From positions 1 to 56,376 of the forward strand of contig QZKS01000041.1 in assembly GCA_003599865.1 (NCBI GenBank): a stretch of DNA of 56,376 bases. The letters run 5' to 3'. A program made the position numbers and the translations under genes. Positions 1 to 7,098 of this stretch are shown in pieces. This DNA comes from Desulfobacteraceae bacterium. Its GTDB lineage: Bacteria; Desulfobacterota; Desulfobacteria; Desulfobacterales; SURF-7. Below the pieces are notes generated by a model, which was given only the letters and a program-made list of their open reading frames with translations, did not search any database and had not been told where the DNA came from. Within the stretch, counting starts at the first letter, position 1, and every line of letters begins with the position of its first letter.

Positions 1-866
1 TCCCAAACCGACAAAGACCGATACTTTTCAGAAAGACTTTTTTTGATATCGTTTTGCATTTTCAGAAAGACTTTCTTTAAATCCGAAAATGATCGAATCC
101 GCTCTATCCGTTTAAAAAATGCCGCTTTTGATTTAACCCGCCTTAAATCCGCGTCTGTATTGATTTTCCAACTTGATGAAGCATCTAACCATTTGCCCAG
201 CTTGATATCATCAATTTTAACCTGTTCGAAATAACGAGCGTATAAGCTTTCATATGCCGTTTCCAGATCGTAATCAATAAAATCAGAAATTGATTGCAGC
301 CCTAACTTTTTTTTGATCTCGCCAGCACCTAATATGCGATGTTCAGAATGATCGCAAAGCTGTCCGTTGATCTTTGACAGGCGCGCGTACCGCGTGTGCT
401 TAAACTTCTTTCCGTAAAAATATGCTGTCGTCCCGCCGATAAGCGTTTTATCTTGTATCCGTCTTGCTTTTGTATGCTGGCCGACTTCATAAAGCTTTGA
501 TCCCGATGACCATTTTTTGTTCAACAGCGCATAATCTTTTTTTATCGAAGATTCGATTGACGAACACGCCCGATATAGTTCGCCCGTTTTGACTGGTGAA
601 AAAATCTCCTTTGCCAGCTCGACGTAAGAAATAAAATACGGCCTTAGATAGCCCTCATAGCGCAACAATGCTTCAAAGAATTTTTTGTCAGCGCCGCATA
701 TCTCAAGCCGATATGTGAACCCGCCATTCAGTTTAGCTTTTTGCGATGCCTCTGAAAGCTTGAAAGAGATGCAATGATTTTTTAATTCCGATTGAGTTGA
801 TTCTGATAAGTAGAAATGACTTTTTGAATTGATCCTGATTTTGTCCCAGTAGAAAAGCTTTTCCAT
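1..866 (-). CDS. Possible replication initiator-like protein, 3' end outside the window
   Basis: An open frame runs leftward from 866 to the window edge (288 codons, no stop), so it is partial. The protein starts MEKLFYWDKIRI. It has a hydrophobic patch YFISYVELAKEI near residue 80, then TAYFYGKKFKHTRYARL near 150 and CDHSEHRILGAGEIKKKLG near 175. This order, a strand with a conserved acidic position, an YG-K-x-RYxRL strand and an H-x-E-x-R-x-x-G strand followed by KKLG, reminds me of replication initiators of filamentous phages and small plasmids. No HUH motif or catalytic tyrosine can be picked out in the visible part, so this is tentative. ATG codons occur at 869 and 866. GGAGG at 873-877 lies 3 nt from the first and 6 nt from the second, so 866 is preferred. 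The folded element at 890-953 lies in its leader. Confidence 0.4.
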   Translation of the reverse strand, partial: MEKLFYWDKIRINSKSHFYLSESTQSELKNHCISFKLSEASQKAKLNGGFTYRLEICGADKKFFEALLRYEGYLRPYFISYVELAKEIFSPVKTGELYRACSSIESSIKKDYALLNKKWSSGSKLYEVGQHTKARRIQDKTLIGGTTAYFYGKKFKHTRYARLSKINGQLCDHSEHRILGAGEIKKKLGLQSISDFIDYDLETAYESLYARYFEQVKIDDIKLGKWLDASSSWKINTDADLRRVKSKAAFFKRIERIRSFSDLKKVFLKMQNDIKKSLSEKYRSLSVW

Positions 867-889
867 CATTCGCCTCCGTATTGGCGGTT

Positions 890-953
890 ATGCCGGGGTT
901 AGAGGGATGATACGGCATCCCTCTATTTACCTGTTGCAACAGGCCCCCGGCAT
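890..953. promoter_or_regulatory. 64-nt three-way junction (nested inverted repeats) before the initiator-like gene
   Basis: The outer arms ATGCCGGGG (890-898) and CCCCGGCAT (945-953) are perfect complements. Inside lie a 9-bp hairpin, AGAGGGATG (901-909) with CATCCCTCT (916-924) and a 6-nt loop, and the palindrome CCTGTTGCAACAGG (930-943). The whole can fold as a three-way junction in single-stranded DNA or in the leader RNA. It ends about 20 nt before the start codon at 866. A replication origin (double- or single-strand) or a translation-control structure would both fit. Confidence 0.55.
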
Positions 954-1014
954 GATCTTTATGTGATTATAGCATATTTTTTTCCATTTTCTGATTCCGT
1001 CGAAAAAAGGTTGC

Positions 1015-1051
1015 TTGCAGGCCAATGATTTTTACATCAAATGGCCTGCAA
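1015..1051 (-). terminator. Intrinsic terminator of the small-gene operon
   Basis: TTGCAGGCCA (1015-1024) and TGGCCTGCAA (1042-1051) form a perfect 10-bp stem with a 17-nt loop. Read leftward, the stem is followed within six bases by a run of T (TTTTTT), as expected for a Rho-independent terminator. It lies just after the 253-residue gene ending at 1128 and separates that operon from the initiator-like gene. Confidence 0.6.
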
Positions 1052-1127
1052 ACTGGGCTTGGCGCATGCCCCCAAGGATAGGCAGCACCATTGCCAAAAG
1101 ACGCCCGTTGCGTCTATCAGCCAAAAG

Positions 1128-1889
1128 TTAAGCAGCTTCGCCAACCGCTTTCCGCCAAAAGTCCTGTTGACGAATCTTGTCAGTTGTCGGAAGCCAGCCG
1201 TAATTCCGAAGCGTTTCGAGCGACCGAAAAACGAGCAGCCGCATCTGTTCGAGCCTTTCGTTTAGAATCTCAATTTCCAAAGTCTCGAAAGGATATTGTT
1301 TGTTCAATCGGATTGATCGCCCTTTTTCGATTTGCTCGGGTGTCAACAAGTCCAGATATTTGGGTGCGCTCTCAAGCGCCTCGCAAAGCTGCAAATCGGA
1401 CAAATCCGCACATGCCATCTGATACAACATATTGATTTCGGTTGCCGATTTGCCGTAAAGCGCCAGCCGAATTTCTGCGTTTTGTAACTCATCAACCACC
1501 TTATCTTTGCCCGCATAGCGTTTGAGAACCCGCGAAAGCTCAAGTTGTCGCAGGCGAGTGTTGAACCCTGATTGCAGATTGCTTTGACGAGCCAAAATCT
1601 GTGTGTATGCTACCTTGAGAAGCTGACCTGCCGCTTCCACGCGCTTTTTCGAGTCGCCATATTCCTGCCCGATCAGCTTTAATTTTTCGATGGTGGCGGC
1701 CAACAAGTCCGCAAAAAACTGACCGTCCATTGCATGCAGGGAGACCTGCATTTTTATAAGTTCATCCAGCTCGATTTTTTCCTGCTCGGACAATATGACT
1801 TCGCCGTTTAAAACCCGTTTAATCACGCTCACCGTGTAAAATTCGAAAGCGTTAACCGCTGCCGAAAGTTCGATATTGTTTCCACTCAT
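1128..1889 (-). CDS. Uncharacterised helical protein of a mobile element (253 aa)
   Basis: I do not recognise this gene. The protein is soluble, almost entirely helical by composition, rich in Leu, Glu, Lys and Arg, with no signal peptide, membrane segment or cysteine pair. A central part (about residues 80-130) is basic and Gln-rich. The start at 1889 is well supported by AGGAGG 8-9 nt upstream, which lies in the last codons of the preceding 79-residue gene; the intergenic gap is 2 nt, so the two are translationally linked. It is the last gene of the small operon and is followed by a terminator-like hairpin. Structural or packaging-related phage proteins have similar looks, but nothing in the sequence proves this. 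Confidence 0.6.
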   Translation of the reverse strand: MSGNNIELSAAVNAFEFYTVSVIKRVLNGEVILSEQEKIELDELIKMQVSLHAMDGQFFADLLAATIEKLKLIGQEYGDSKKRVEAAGQLLKVAYTQILARQSNLQSGFNTRLRQLELSRVLKRYAGKDKVVDELQNAEIRLALYGKSATEINMLYQMACADLSDLQLCEALESAPKYLDLLTPEQIEKGRSIRLNKQYPFETLEIEILNERLEQMRLLVFRSLETLRNYGWLPTTDKIRQQDFWRKAVGEAA

Positions 1890-1891
1890 AA

Positions 1892-2131
1892 TTATTTACC
1901 TCCTGATAAAATTTGTTGCCGTTGTAACTCAATAAAGTCCTGTTTATCTTTAAGCCCGAAGCGCTTTAAAATCTGTTCTATCGCTTGCTCGCTCGGTATG
2001 CCGCCGATAGACATTTCGATTTGCAAAATGCCGTCCCAGAGTTTTTCAGGCAGGTTGTTGTCATACTGCTGGATACCAATTTGCACCTTCAATTTTGATT
2101 CGAGGTTTTCAATTCGATTTTTCAATGACAT
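1892..2131 (-). CDS. Small uncharacterised protein of a mobile element (79 aa)
   Basis: Begins MSLKNRIENLESKLK, a short coiled-coil-like heptad pattern, and continues with an acidic, helical body ending LQRQQILSGGK. No known domain is recognised. It overlaps the end of the 72-residue gene by 23 nt and is followed after 2 nt by the 253-residue gene, so it is in the middle of a tightly packed operon. Such packed short genes are usual in phages and satellites. Function unknown. Confidence 0.55.
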   Translation of the reverse strand: MSLKNRIENLESKLKVQIGIQQYDNNLPEKLWDGILQIEMSIGGIPSEQAIEQILKRFGLKDKQDFIELQRQQILSGGK

Positions 2132-2327
2132 TTTCCAACTCCCTCAATCTGCTTTCAAGGTCCGCGACTTCAATAGCCCGTAATAAAACCGCCGAGGCAT
2201 AAATGATTTTTGACCCCACGACGGGATCGATCTCGCCGCTTTTCAATTCGTGAACCAGTCCGGAAAGCATCCGCCTGACATCGCTTGCTGATTTTAAATA
2301 AAACCGCCTGATTGCCTTTTTATTCAT
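2109..2327 (-). CDS. Small phage-type protein with DVRRML and DLESRLRELE motifs (72 aa)
   Basis: The protein has a basic N-terminus (MNKKAIRRFYL), an SASDVRRMLSGLVHELKSGEIDP segment and a C-terminal DLESRLRELENVIEK helix. I have the impression of many short phage genes with this same pattern (a 'D-V-R-x-L ... G-x-I-D-P ... L-E-x-R-L' protein near packaging genes), but cannot name a family. A purine-rich stretch (GGGGGAT) precedes the ATG at 2327. It overlaps the next gene by 23 nt. Function unknown. Confidence 0.55.
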   Translation of the reverse strand: MNKKAIRRFYLKSASDVRRMLSGLVHELKSGEIDPVVGSKIIYASAVLLRAIEVADLESRLRELENVIEKSN

Positions 2328-2349
2328 TGATCCCCCTATACACTTCAGC

Positions 2350-2376
2350 GTAAGTTACTGAAATTAAATAACTTAC
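2350..2376. repeat. Inverted repeat between the RHH gene and the 72-residue gene
   Basis: GTAAGTTA (2350-2357) and TAACTTAC (2369-2376) are perfect complements separated by 11 nt of AT-rich sequence. They lie just downstream of the ribbon-helix-helix gene and 20 nt upstream of the next start codon. An operator for the neighbouring RHH protein is a reasonable reading; a weak terminator is the alternative. Confidence 0.4.
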
Positions 2377-2385
2377 CTGAATATT

Positions 2386-2553
2386 TCATGTAGTTTTCCG
2401 CCGTTTTCGAGCGGTCTTTTGTGTGTTTTTCTCGTCAAACAACTTTTCCAGTGCCTCAGCAACGACATTGGCCATCGTTTTTTTCTGCTCGATTGCTGTA
2501 ATCTTTAGTTTACCGTGCAGATCATCGTTTAGCTGCATTGAGAATCCGACCAT
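2386..2553 (-). CDS. Small ribbon-helix-helix (Arc/CopG/ParD-like) protein, 55 aa
   Basis: The protein reads MVGFSMQLNDDLHGKLKIT and continues with AIEQKKTMANVVAEALEKLF and a basic tail (ARKRRKTT). A short strand (FSMQL), a first helix (DDLHGKLKITAIEQ), a turn (KKT) and a second helix (MANVVAEALEKLF) are the layout of a ribbon-helix-helix DNA-binding dimer. The start is firm: AAGGAGG lies 6 nt before the ATG at 2553. It is the first gene of the leftward operon and is preceded by inverted repeats (2605-2619 and 2723-2736), so it probably autoregulates, as small transcription factors or copy-number regulators of plasmids and phages do. An antitoxin is possible, but no toxin partner is visible. 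Confidence 0.65.
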   Translation of the reverse strand: MVGFSMQLNDDLHGKLKITAIEQKKTMANVVAEALEKLFDEKNTQKTARKRRKTT

Positions 2554-2604
2554 TTTTAACCTCCTTGTTACGATAACATCTTTAAATTTTATAATTAAAT
2601 TATA

Positions 2605-2736
2605 GTTTACCTAATTAACAAAAAAAAGCGTTTTCTTCGATTATCGCAAAAAAAGCGCTTTTTACTTTGATTTTTAAAATCAAATATGTTTCTATTTGTT
2701 TTTTCTCAATAAATTCATGTTATTAATTAGGTTAAC
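2605..2736. repeat. Widely spaced inverted repeat upstream of the RHH gene
   Basis: GTTTACCTAATTAAC (2605-2619) and TTAATTAGGTTAAC (2723-2736) are inverted copies matching at 13 of 14 positions, about 100 nt apart. The inner copy lies about 50 nt upstream of the RHH start codon, where a promoter would be. Between them is the palindrome AAAAAGCGCTTTTT (about 2649-2662). These could be repressor operators or recombinase arm sites at the element end. Confidence 0.4.
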
Positions 2737-2750
2737 GTACTGCTGAGTAC

Positions 2751-3123
2751 TTTTGCAAGCATTTGATTTTTTTCCATTTTTTCAGTTTGATCGGGTAGGA
2801 GTCGAATTGCCGCTTCCGGTTTCGCAGCAATATTCCACGTTTTTTTCAGGAACAAGATAGTTTGAATGTTTCATAATAGTCAATAGATTATTGAACGAGC
2901 TGTCGATGAAATCGTCATTTCTCCGTTTTTATTTTTGAATGAACAGAACCGGTCGCGGATCGTCAGGAGTCCGATAAAGAATGGAAACTCCCTTTTTTCT
3001 TTAAGATTCTTGGAAACTGTGATAGATGAACCCAGTCATCTGATTTTATGTTCTCAGATTTGGTACTCATAACAATATGTCTGAATGATAACGGACTATT
3101 CATACTGGATGGTTGGAAATACG
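2751..3123. other. Gap of about 370 bases without a recognisable gene
   Basis: AT-rich sequence between the element and lpxC. No frame here looks coding on either strand; I see no tRNA-like fold, no CRISPR-type repeat and no convincing promoter. A short hairpin (GTACT at 2737-2741 with AGTAC at 2746-2750) lies at its left edge. The lpxC promoter should be here but cannot be pinned down by eye. Confidence 0.5.
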
Positions 3124-4029
3124 ATGTTTTATAATCAACGAACGCTGGCAAAACCGGTATCCTGCTCGGGAGTAGGGGTTCACTCTGGAAAAAAGGTAAA
3201 CCTTACGATCAAGCCGGCACCGGCAAACTATGGTATCAAGTTTATCCGGACGGATCTTCCGGCTTCTCCCGAGATTCCCGCTCTGTTTAATATGGTTGTT
3301 GACACAAGCCTTGCGACCGTCATCGGACAGGAGGGCGTAATCGTTTCGACCATTGAGCATTTAATGGCCTGCCTGGCAGGATTTTCAATCGACAATGCCA
3401 TGGTTGAACTGGATAATTATGAAATGCCGATTCTGGACGGCAGTTCCGCGGTTTATGCACAAATGATTAAAAAAGCAGGCATTCTGGAACTCTCTGATCC
3501 CCGATATTTTTTTATTGTGAAAAAGCCCATTGAACGAAAAGAAAATGATAAGTCGGTGATCGCCTATCCATCATCCATACCCAGGATAACCTGCACCATT
3601 GATTTTCCGCATCCCTTGATTCAGCAACAGACCTTTTCCATCAACTTGACGGAAGAGACATTTGAAAAGGAGATCAGCAGCGCCAGAACCTTTGGCTTCC
3701 TGAGTGAGATTGAGTATCTGAAACGTTACGGACTGGCCCGGGGGGCCACACTGGAAACCGGTGTCGCGGTAGATGAAGAAAAGATTTTAAACAAAGAAGG
3801 GCTGCGTTTTGCGGATGAGTTTGTGCGCCATAAAATACTGGATTGCATCGGAGACTTTTCTCTGCTTGGCATGCCGATTCTGGGGCATATTGTCACCAAC
3901 AAATCCGGGCATGCGTTTAATCATGCTTTCCTACGAACTTTCTTTGAACACAAAGACTCCTGGGATACCCGGCCATTAAAAGATTTCACAGGCGTTGAAG
4001 ACCCGTTTTCGAAATCACTTGCCATTTAA
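3124..4029 (+). CDS. lpxC: UDP-3-O-acyl-N-acetylglucosamine deacetylase
   Basis: LpxC removes the acetyl group from UDP-3-O-acyl-GlcNAc, the committed zinc-dependent step of lipid A synthesis in the cytoplasm, so the cell has an outer membrane with lipopolysaccharide. The sequence shows the QRTL start, GVGVHSG, STIEHLMA, LDGSS and RHKILDCIGD motifs. With the ATG at 3124 (MFYNQRTL) the first zinc histidine falls on residue 79, as in characterised LpxC enzymes, and the other ligands on H236 and D240. In-frame ATGs at 3085 and 3109 exist but have no ribosome-binding site and would add a non-conserved extension. Length 301 aa is normal. It heads a rightward run with the DUF4390-like gene and ntrYX, a common neighbourhood in Desulfobacterota. 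Confidence 0.95.
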   Translation: MFYNQRTLAKPVSCSGVGVHSGKKVNLTIKPAPANYGIKFIRTDLPASPEIPALFNMVVDTSLATVIGQEGVIVSTIEHLMACLAGFSIDNAMVELDNYEMPILDGSSAVYAQMIKKAGILELSDPRYFFIVKKPIERKENDKSVIAYPSSIPRITCTIDFPHPLIQQQTFSINLTEETFEKEISSARTFGFLSEIEYLKRYGLARGATLETGVAVDEEKILNKEGLRFADEFVRHKILDCIGDFSLLGMPILGHIVTNKSGHAFNHAFLRTFFEHKDSWDTRPLKDFTGVEDPFSKSLAI

Positions 4030-4150
4030 AAAACGATTCGTTATGAATCAGGCTTGTTGGAATTTCTCACTGGATTGGTAAAGAATTGAATTGATTTTGG
4101 GAATACAGGAACTTTTTTCCGTCAAAGACGGATTCAACGATAGAAAAGCG

Positions 4151-4723
4151 ATGGTTACAAAAAAATTGGTTCAAAAAATAATATGTTACCTTCTGGCCAG
4201 TGTTTTTATCCTGCAAGGAACGGGTATTGCCCAGGATGCGGCCCTGAATAACATCATCATCAATAATACGCGGGATAACTTGCTGCTGTACCTTGAGGTC
4301 GAAGGTGCATTCCGGGACAACATGAAACAGGCGATCATGAACGGAGTACCGGCCTCTTTTTCTTTCTATGTGATGCTGTTTCGTTATCGTGGTTTCTGGG
4401 TGGATGAAAAAATAACGGATATCGAAATTACCCATACCATGAAATATGATAGTCTAAAAAAGGAATATACTGTCCTCCGATCCTGGGAATCGGAATCCCA
4501 GGTGAGGACGAAATCCTTTGAGGAAGCACAAAAGCTGATGAGCGAGATTAAGGGTATGCATGTTGTATCACTTTCCAGGCTGACAAAAGGAACGCAATAT
4601 CAAATAAAAGCAAAGGCGGAACTCAGCAAGATCACTCTGCCTTTGTATCTTCACTATGTTTTATTTTTCATGTCGCTCTGGGATTTTGAAACCGACTGGT
4701 ACACAATTGATTTCACATATTAG
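4151..4723 (+). CDS. DUF4390-like exported protein
   Basis: About 190 residues. The N-terminus (MVTKKLVQKIICYLLASVFILQ, then GTGIAQDA) is a basic stretch and a hydrophobic core with an Ala-x-Ala-like end, so a signal peptide or anchor is likely. The rest is beta-rich with WVDEKITDIEITHTMKYDSL and a hydrophobic patch (PLYLHYVLFFMSLWDFETDW) at the C-terminus; this matches what I know of DUF4390 proteins, which sit beside ntrY in many Desulfobacterota. The function of the family is not known. An upstream TTG (4091) would put an unlikely 20-residue extension before the signal peptide, so 4151 was chosen, although no strong ribosome-binding site precedes either. Confidence 0.75.
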   Translation: MVTKKLVQKIICYLLASVFILQGTGIAQDAALNNIIINNTRDNLLLYLEVEGAFRDNMKQAIMNGVPASFSFYVMLFRYRGFWVDEKITDIEITHTMKYDSLKKEYTVLRSWESESQVRTKSFEEAQKLMSEIKGMHVVSLSRLTKGTQYQIKAKAELSKITLPLYLHYVLFFMSLWDFETDWYTIDFTY

Positions 4724-4776
4724 CAATCATGGAGAGAATACCATAATCGACAATTAACAGCAGGCCCCTGAGAACG

Positions 4777-7023
4777 ATGTTGACCCGTAAAAACCGCCGA
4801 AAATCCATTCCATCGATCTCGGAAGATGAGATTAAAAGACGAAAACGGGAATATCTTATCATTATCGGGATCATCATTTTTTTCCCGATCCTCACCTTTT
4901 TTGAAACCCGTATTATCCATTTTGGCGGAGATTTTCCCATTTCCAACACGGTGTTGATGTTCAGTCTGATCAACATCAATCTGTTGCTGCTGATCCTGCT
5001 GATTTTCCTTGTTTTTCGAAATCTCGTAAAACTGCTGTATGACCGTAGACGCAGAATTACAGGGGCAAAACTCAGGACAAGGCTGGTCGTGGCATTTATT
5101 TCTCTTTCGCTCCTCCCGACAACCGTTCTGTTTTTTTTCGCGATCAACTTCATCACCACCAGTATTGAATTCTGGTTTAATGTTCCGGTGGAACAGGCGC
5201 TTGAAAATTCTTTGGCGGTCGGCAGGCACCTGTATGATCATGTGGAGGATAACAATCTGTTCTTTCTGGAGAGAGCCGCATACCAGATCAGCACCAAAAA
5301 ATATTTAAGTCCGGACAAACAAAAAGCATTTACCCGATATATTCAGGTTGTTCAGCGGGAATTCAATCATCATGCCGTGGAGGTCTATGACGCCAACGCC
5401 AAGAGACTGACCTATTCGCTGTCTCCGCTGCTGGAAAAAAAAGGATTGCCGGTTCTGACACCGGAAAAAATTCTAAAAGAAGCACCGAATGGCAATATTA
5501 AAAGCATTTCGGAGGAAATTCCCCTCGGGGAGCTGATTCGAACAGTCGGGTCCGTGCCGTATGGGGCATCAAGGCTGGATACGGTCGGTTATGTTGTCAT
5601 CAGCAAGGTCATCTCAGGAGACCTGTCCCGCAATATGGAGTCCATTTCAAGAGGCTTTGAAGAGTACCAGCAGATCAAGATGCTGAAGCGGCCGATTCAG
5701 ACAACCTACTATATCAGTCTGTCCATTGTCGCCCTTCTGGTATTGTTCTGTGCGATATGGTTCGGTTTCTATCTGGCCAAATCCATTACCATTCCCATCA
5801 TGAGGCTGGCGGAAGGAACACGCCGGGTTGCCGAAGGGGATTTGAGCTTTAATATTGAACAGATTGCGGATGATGAGATCGGAAGTCTCGTTAATTCGTT
5901 TAATAAAATGACAAGAGACCTCCGGGTCGGACGGGAACAGCTGGAACTCTCAGCCAGAATGCTGCATGAACAGAATGACGAGATCGAAGAACAGCGGCAG
6001 TATATGGAAATCGTTCTGAAGAATGTATCCGCCGGTGTCATCTCTTTGAACAAGGGCGGATTTATCACCACGATCAATAAGTCAGCGGAAAAGATGCTCA
6101 GCATCCGGCCGGATGAGATTGTGGGCAAGAGTTACAAAACGCTGTTAAAAGGTGAATTGCTTGAACTTGCCAATGACACGATGGAAAAAATTACAAATTC
6201 CCGGGACAACAGTATTGTTCTTCCCTATAAACTGGCCATTGACGGTCGGCCGCGCAGTTTGCTGGTACATCTGAATGCGTTAAAGGACGATCTGGATCGT
6301 CATCTGGGAATCGTTCTGGTGATCGATGACCTGACGGAACTGGAAAAGGCGCAGAGAATGGCGGCATGGCGGGAGGTCGCCCGCAGGATTGCCCATGAGG
6401 TGAAGAACCCTTTAACGCCCATATCGCTTTCCGCTCAGCGGTTAAAAAGAAAATATTCCGAACGGGTGGGAGATCCCATTTTTGATGAGTGTACCCGAAC
6501 CATTATTGATCATGTGGATCTGATCCGCAATCTGGTGAATGAGTTTTCAACCTTTGCCCGGTTTCCCGGAGCCAATCCAAAACCCTGCGAGCTTCCTCCG
6601 ATTATCGAGGAAACCGTTGCCCTGTATCGGGAGGGCCATACCAACATCCATTTTGATATTCATATTTCCGATAATATCCCCAAGCTGAAACTGGATCGCC
6701 AGCAGATCAAGCAGGCCATGATCAATCTTGTGGACAATGCCATTGCCTCCATTACACACATTGAGTCCGAGGGCGATATCAACATATCGGTGATGCATGA
6801 TCCCATTTTAAATCTTGTCAGACTGGAAGTGAGTGATACCGGTGCCGGAATTTCCGATCAGGAAAAAACCAGATTGTTTGAACCCTATTTTTCAACCAAA
6901 AAATCAGGTATGGGTCTAGGCCTTACCATTGTAAGCACCATCATCACCGATCATAATGGTTTGATCAGCGTTCAGGACAATCATCCCCGGGGAGCAAAGT
7001 TTGTGATTGAGATTCCGGTATAA
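4777..7023 (+). CDS. ntrY: NtrY-type membrane sensor histidine kinase
   Basis: 748 residues. In order: three N-terminal membrane segments (about residues 25-45, 55-80 and 100-125), an extracytoplasmic sensing region to about 305, a further membrane segment (about 310-330), a HAMP linker (KSITIPIMRLAEGTRRVAEG), a coiled coil, a PAS domain (about 410-520), a HisKA box with RRIAHEVKNPLTPISLSAQR (phospho-accepting His540) and an ATPase domain with NLVDNAIASI, SDTGAGIS and GMGLGL. This architecture is that of NtrY, which senses nitrogen or redox state in other proteobacteria; the signal here is unknown. It is followed after 75 nt by its likely partner regulator. The family resemblance is clear, the name is by homology only. 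Confidence 0.85.
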   Translation: MLTRKNRRKSIPSISEDEIKRRKREYLIIIGIIIFFPILTFFETRIIHFGGDFPISNTVLMFSLININLLLLILLIFLVFRNLVKLLYDRRRRITGAKLRTRLVVAFISLSLLPTTVLFFFAINFITTSIEFWFNVPVEQALENSLAVGRHLYDHVEDNNLFFLERAAYQISTKKYLSPDKQKAFTRYIQVVQREFNHHAVEVYDANAKRLTYSLSPLLEKKGLPVLTPEKILKEAPNGNIKSISEEIPLGELIRTVGSVPYGASRLDTVGYVVISKVISGDLSRNMESISRGFEEYQQIKMLKRPIQTTYYISLSIVALLVLFCAIWFGFYLAKSITIPIMRLAEGTRRVAEGDLSFNIEQIADDEIGSLVNSFNKMTRDLRVGREQLELSARMLHEQNDEIEEQRQYMEIVLKNVSAGVISLNKGGFITTINKSAEKMLSIRPDEIVGKSYKTLLKGELLELANDTMEKITNSRDNSIVLPYKLAIDGRPRSLLVHLNALKDDLDRHLGIVLVIDDLTELEKAQRMAAWREVARRIAHEVKNPLTPISLSAQRLKRKYSERVGDPIFDECTRTIIDHVDLIRNLVNEFSTFARFPGANPKPCELPPIIEETVALYREGHTNIHFDIHISDNIPKLKLDRQQIKQAMINLVDNAIASITHIESEGDINISVMHDPILNLVRLEVSDTGAGISDQEKTRLFEPYFSTKKSGMGLGLTIVSTIITDHNGLISVQDNHPRGAKFVIEIPV

Positions 7024-7098
7024 AGACGGATCGGTGCAGCTTTTCATTCACTTTATTGGGATGGGAATGACGATAATCGGTAAAGGAGTATAGAGAAC

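Larger units (their letters stand above)
1..2750. mobile_element. Probable end of an integrated phage- or plasmid-like element
   Basis: This stretch is visibly richer in A+T than the rest of the window. It holds only small leftward genes with tight spacing: a ribbon-helix-helix protein, three short unknowns and a possible replication initiator. It also holds several strong inverted repeats and then stops at an AT-rich gap before lpxC. No integrase, attachment site or flanking direct repeat is visible; the element continues left of the window. The right boundary at about 2750 is only where gene content changes. The assignment is inferred from gene style, not from a recognised family. Confidence 0.4.
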
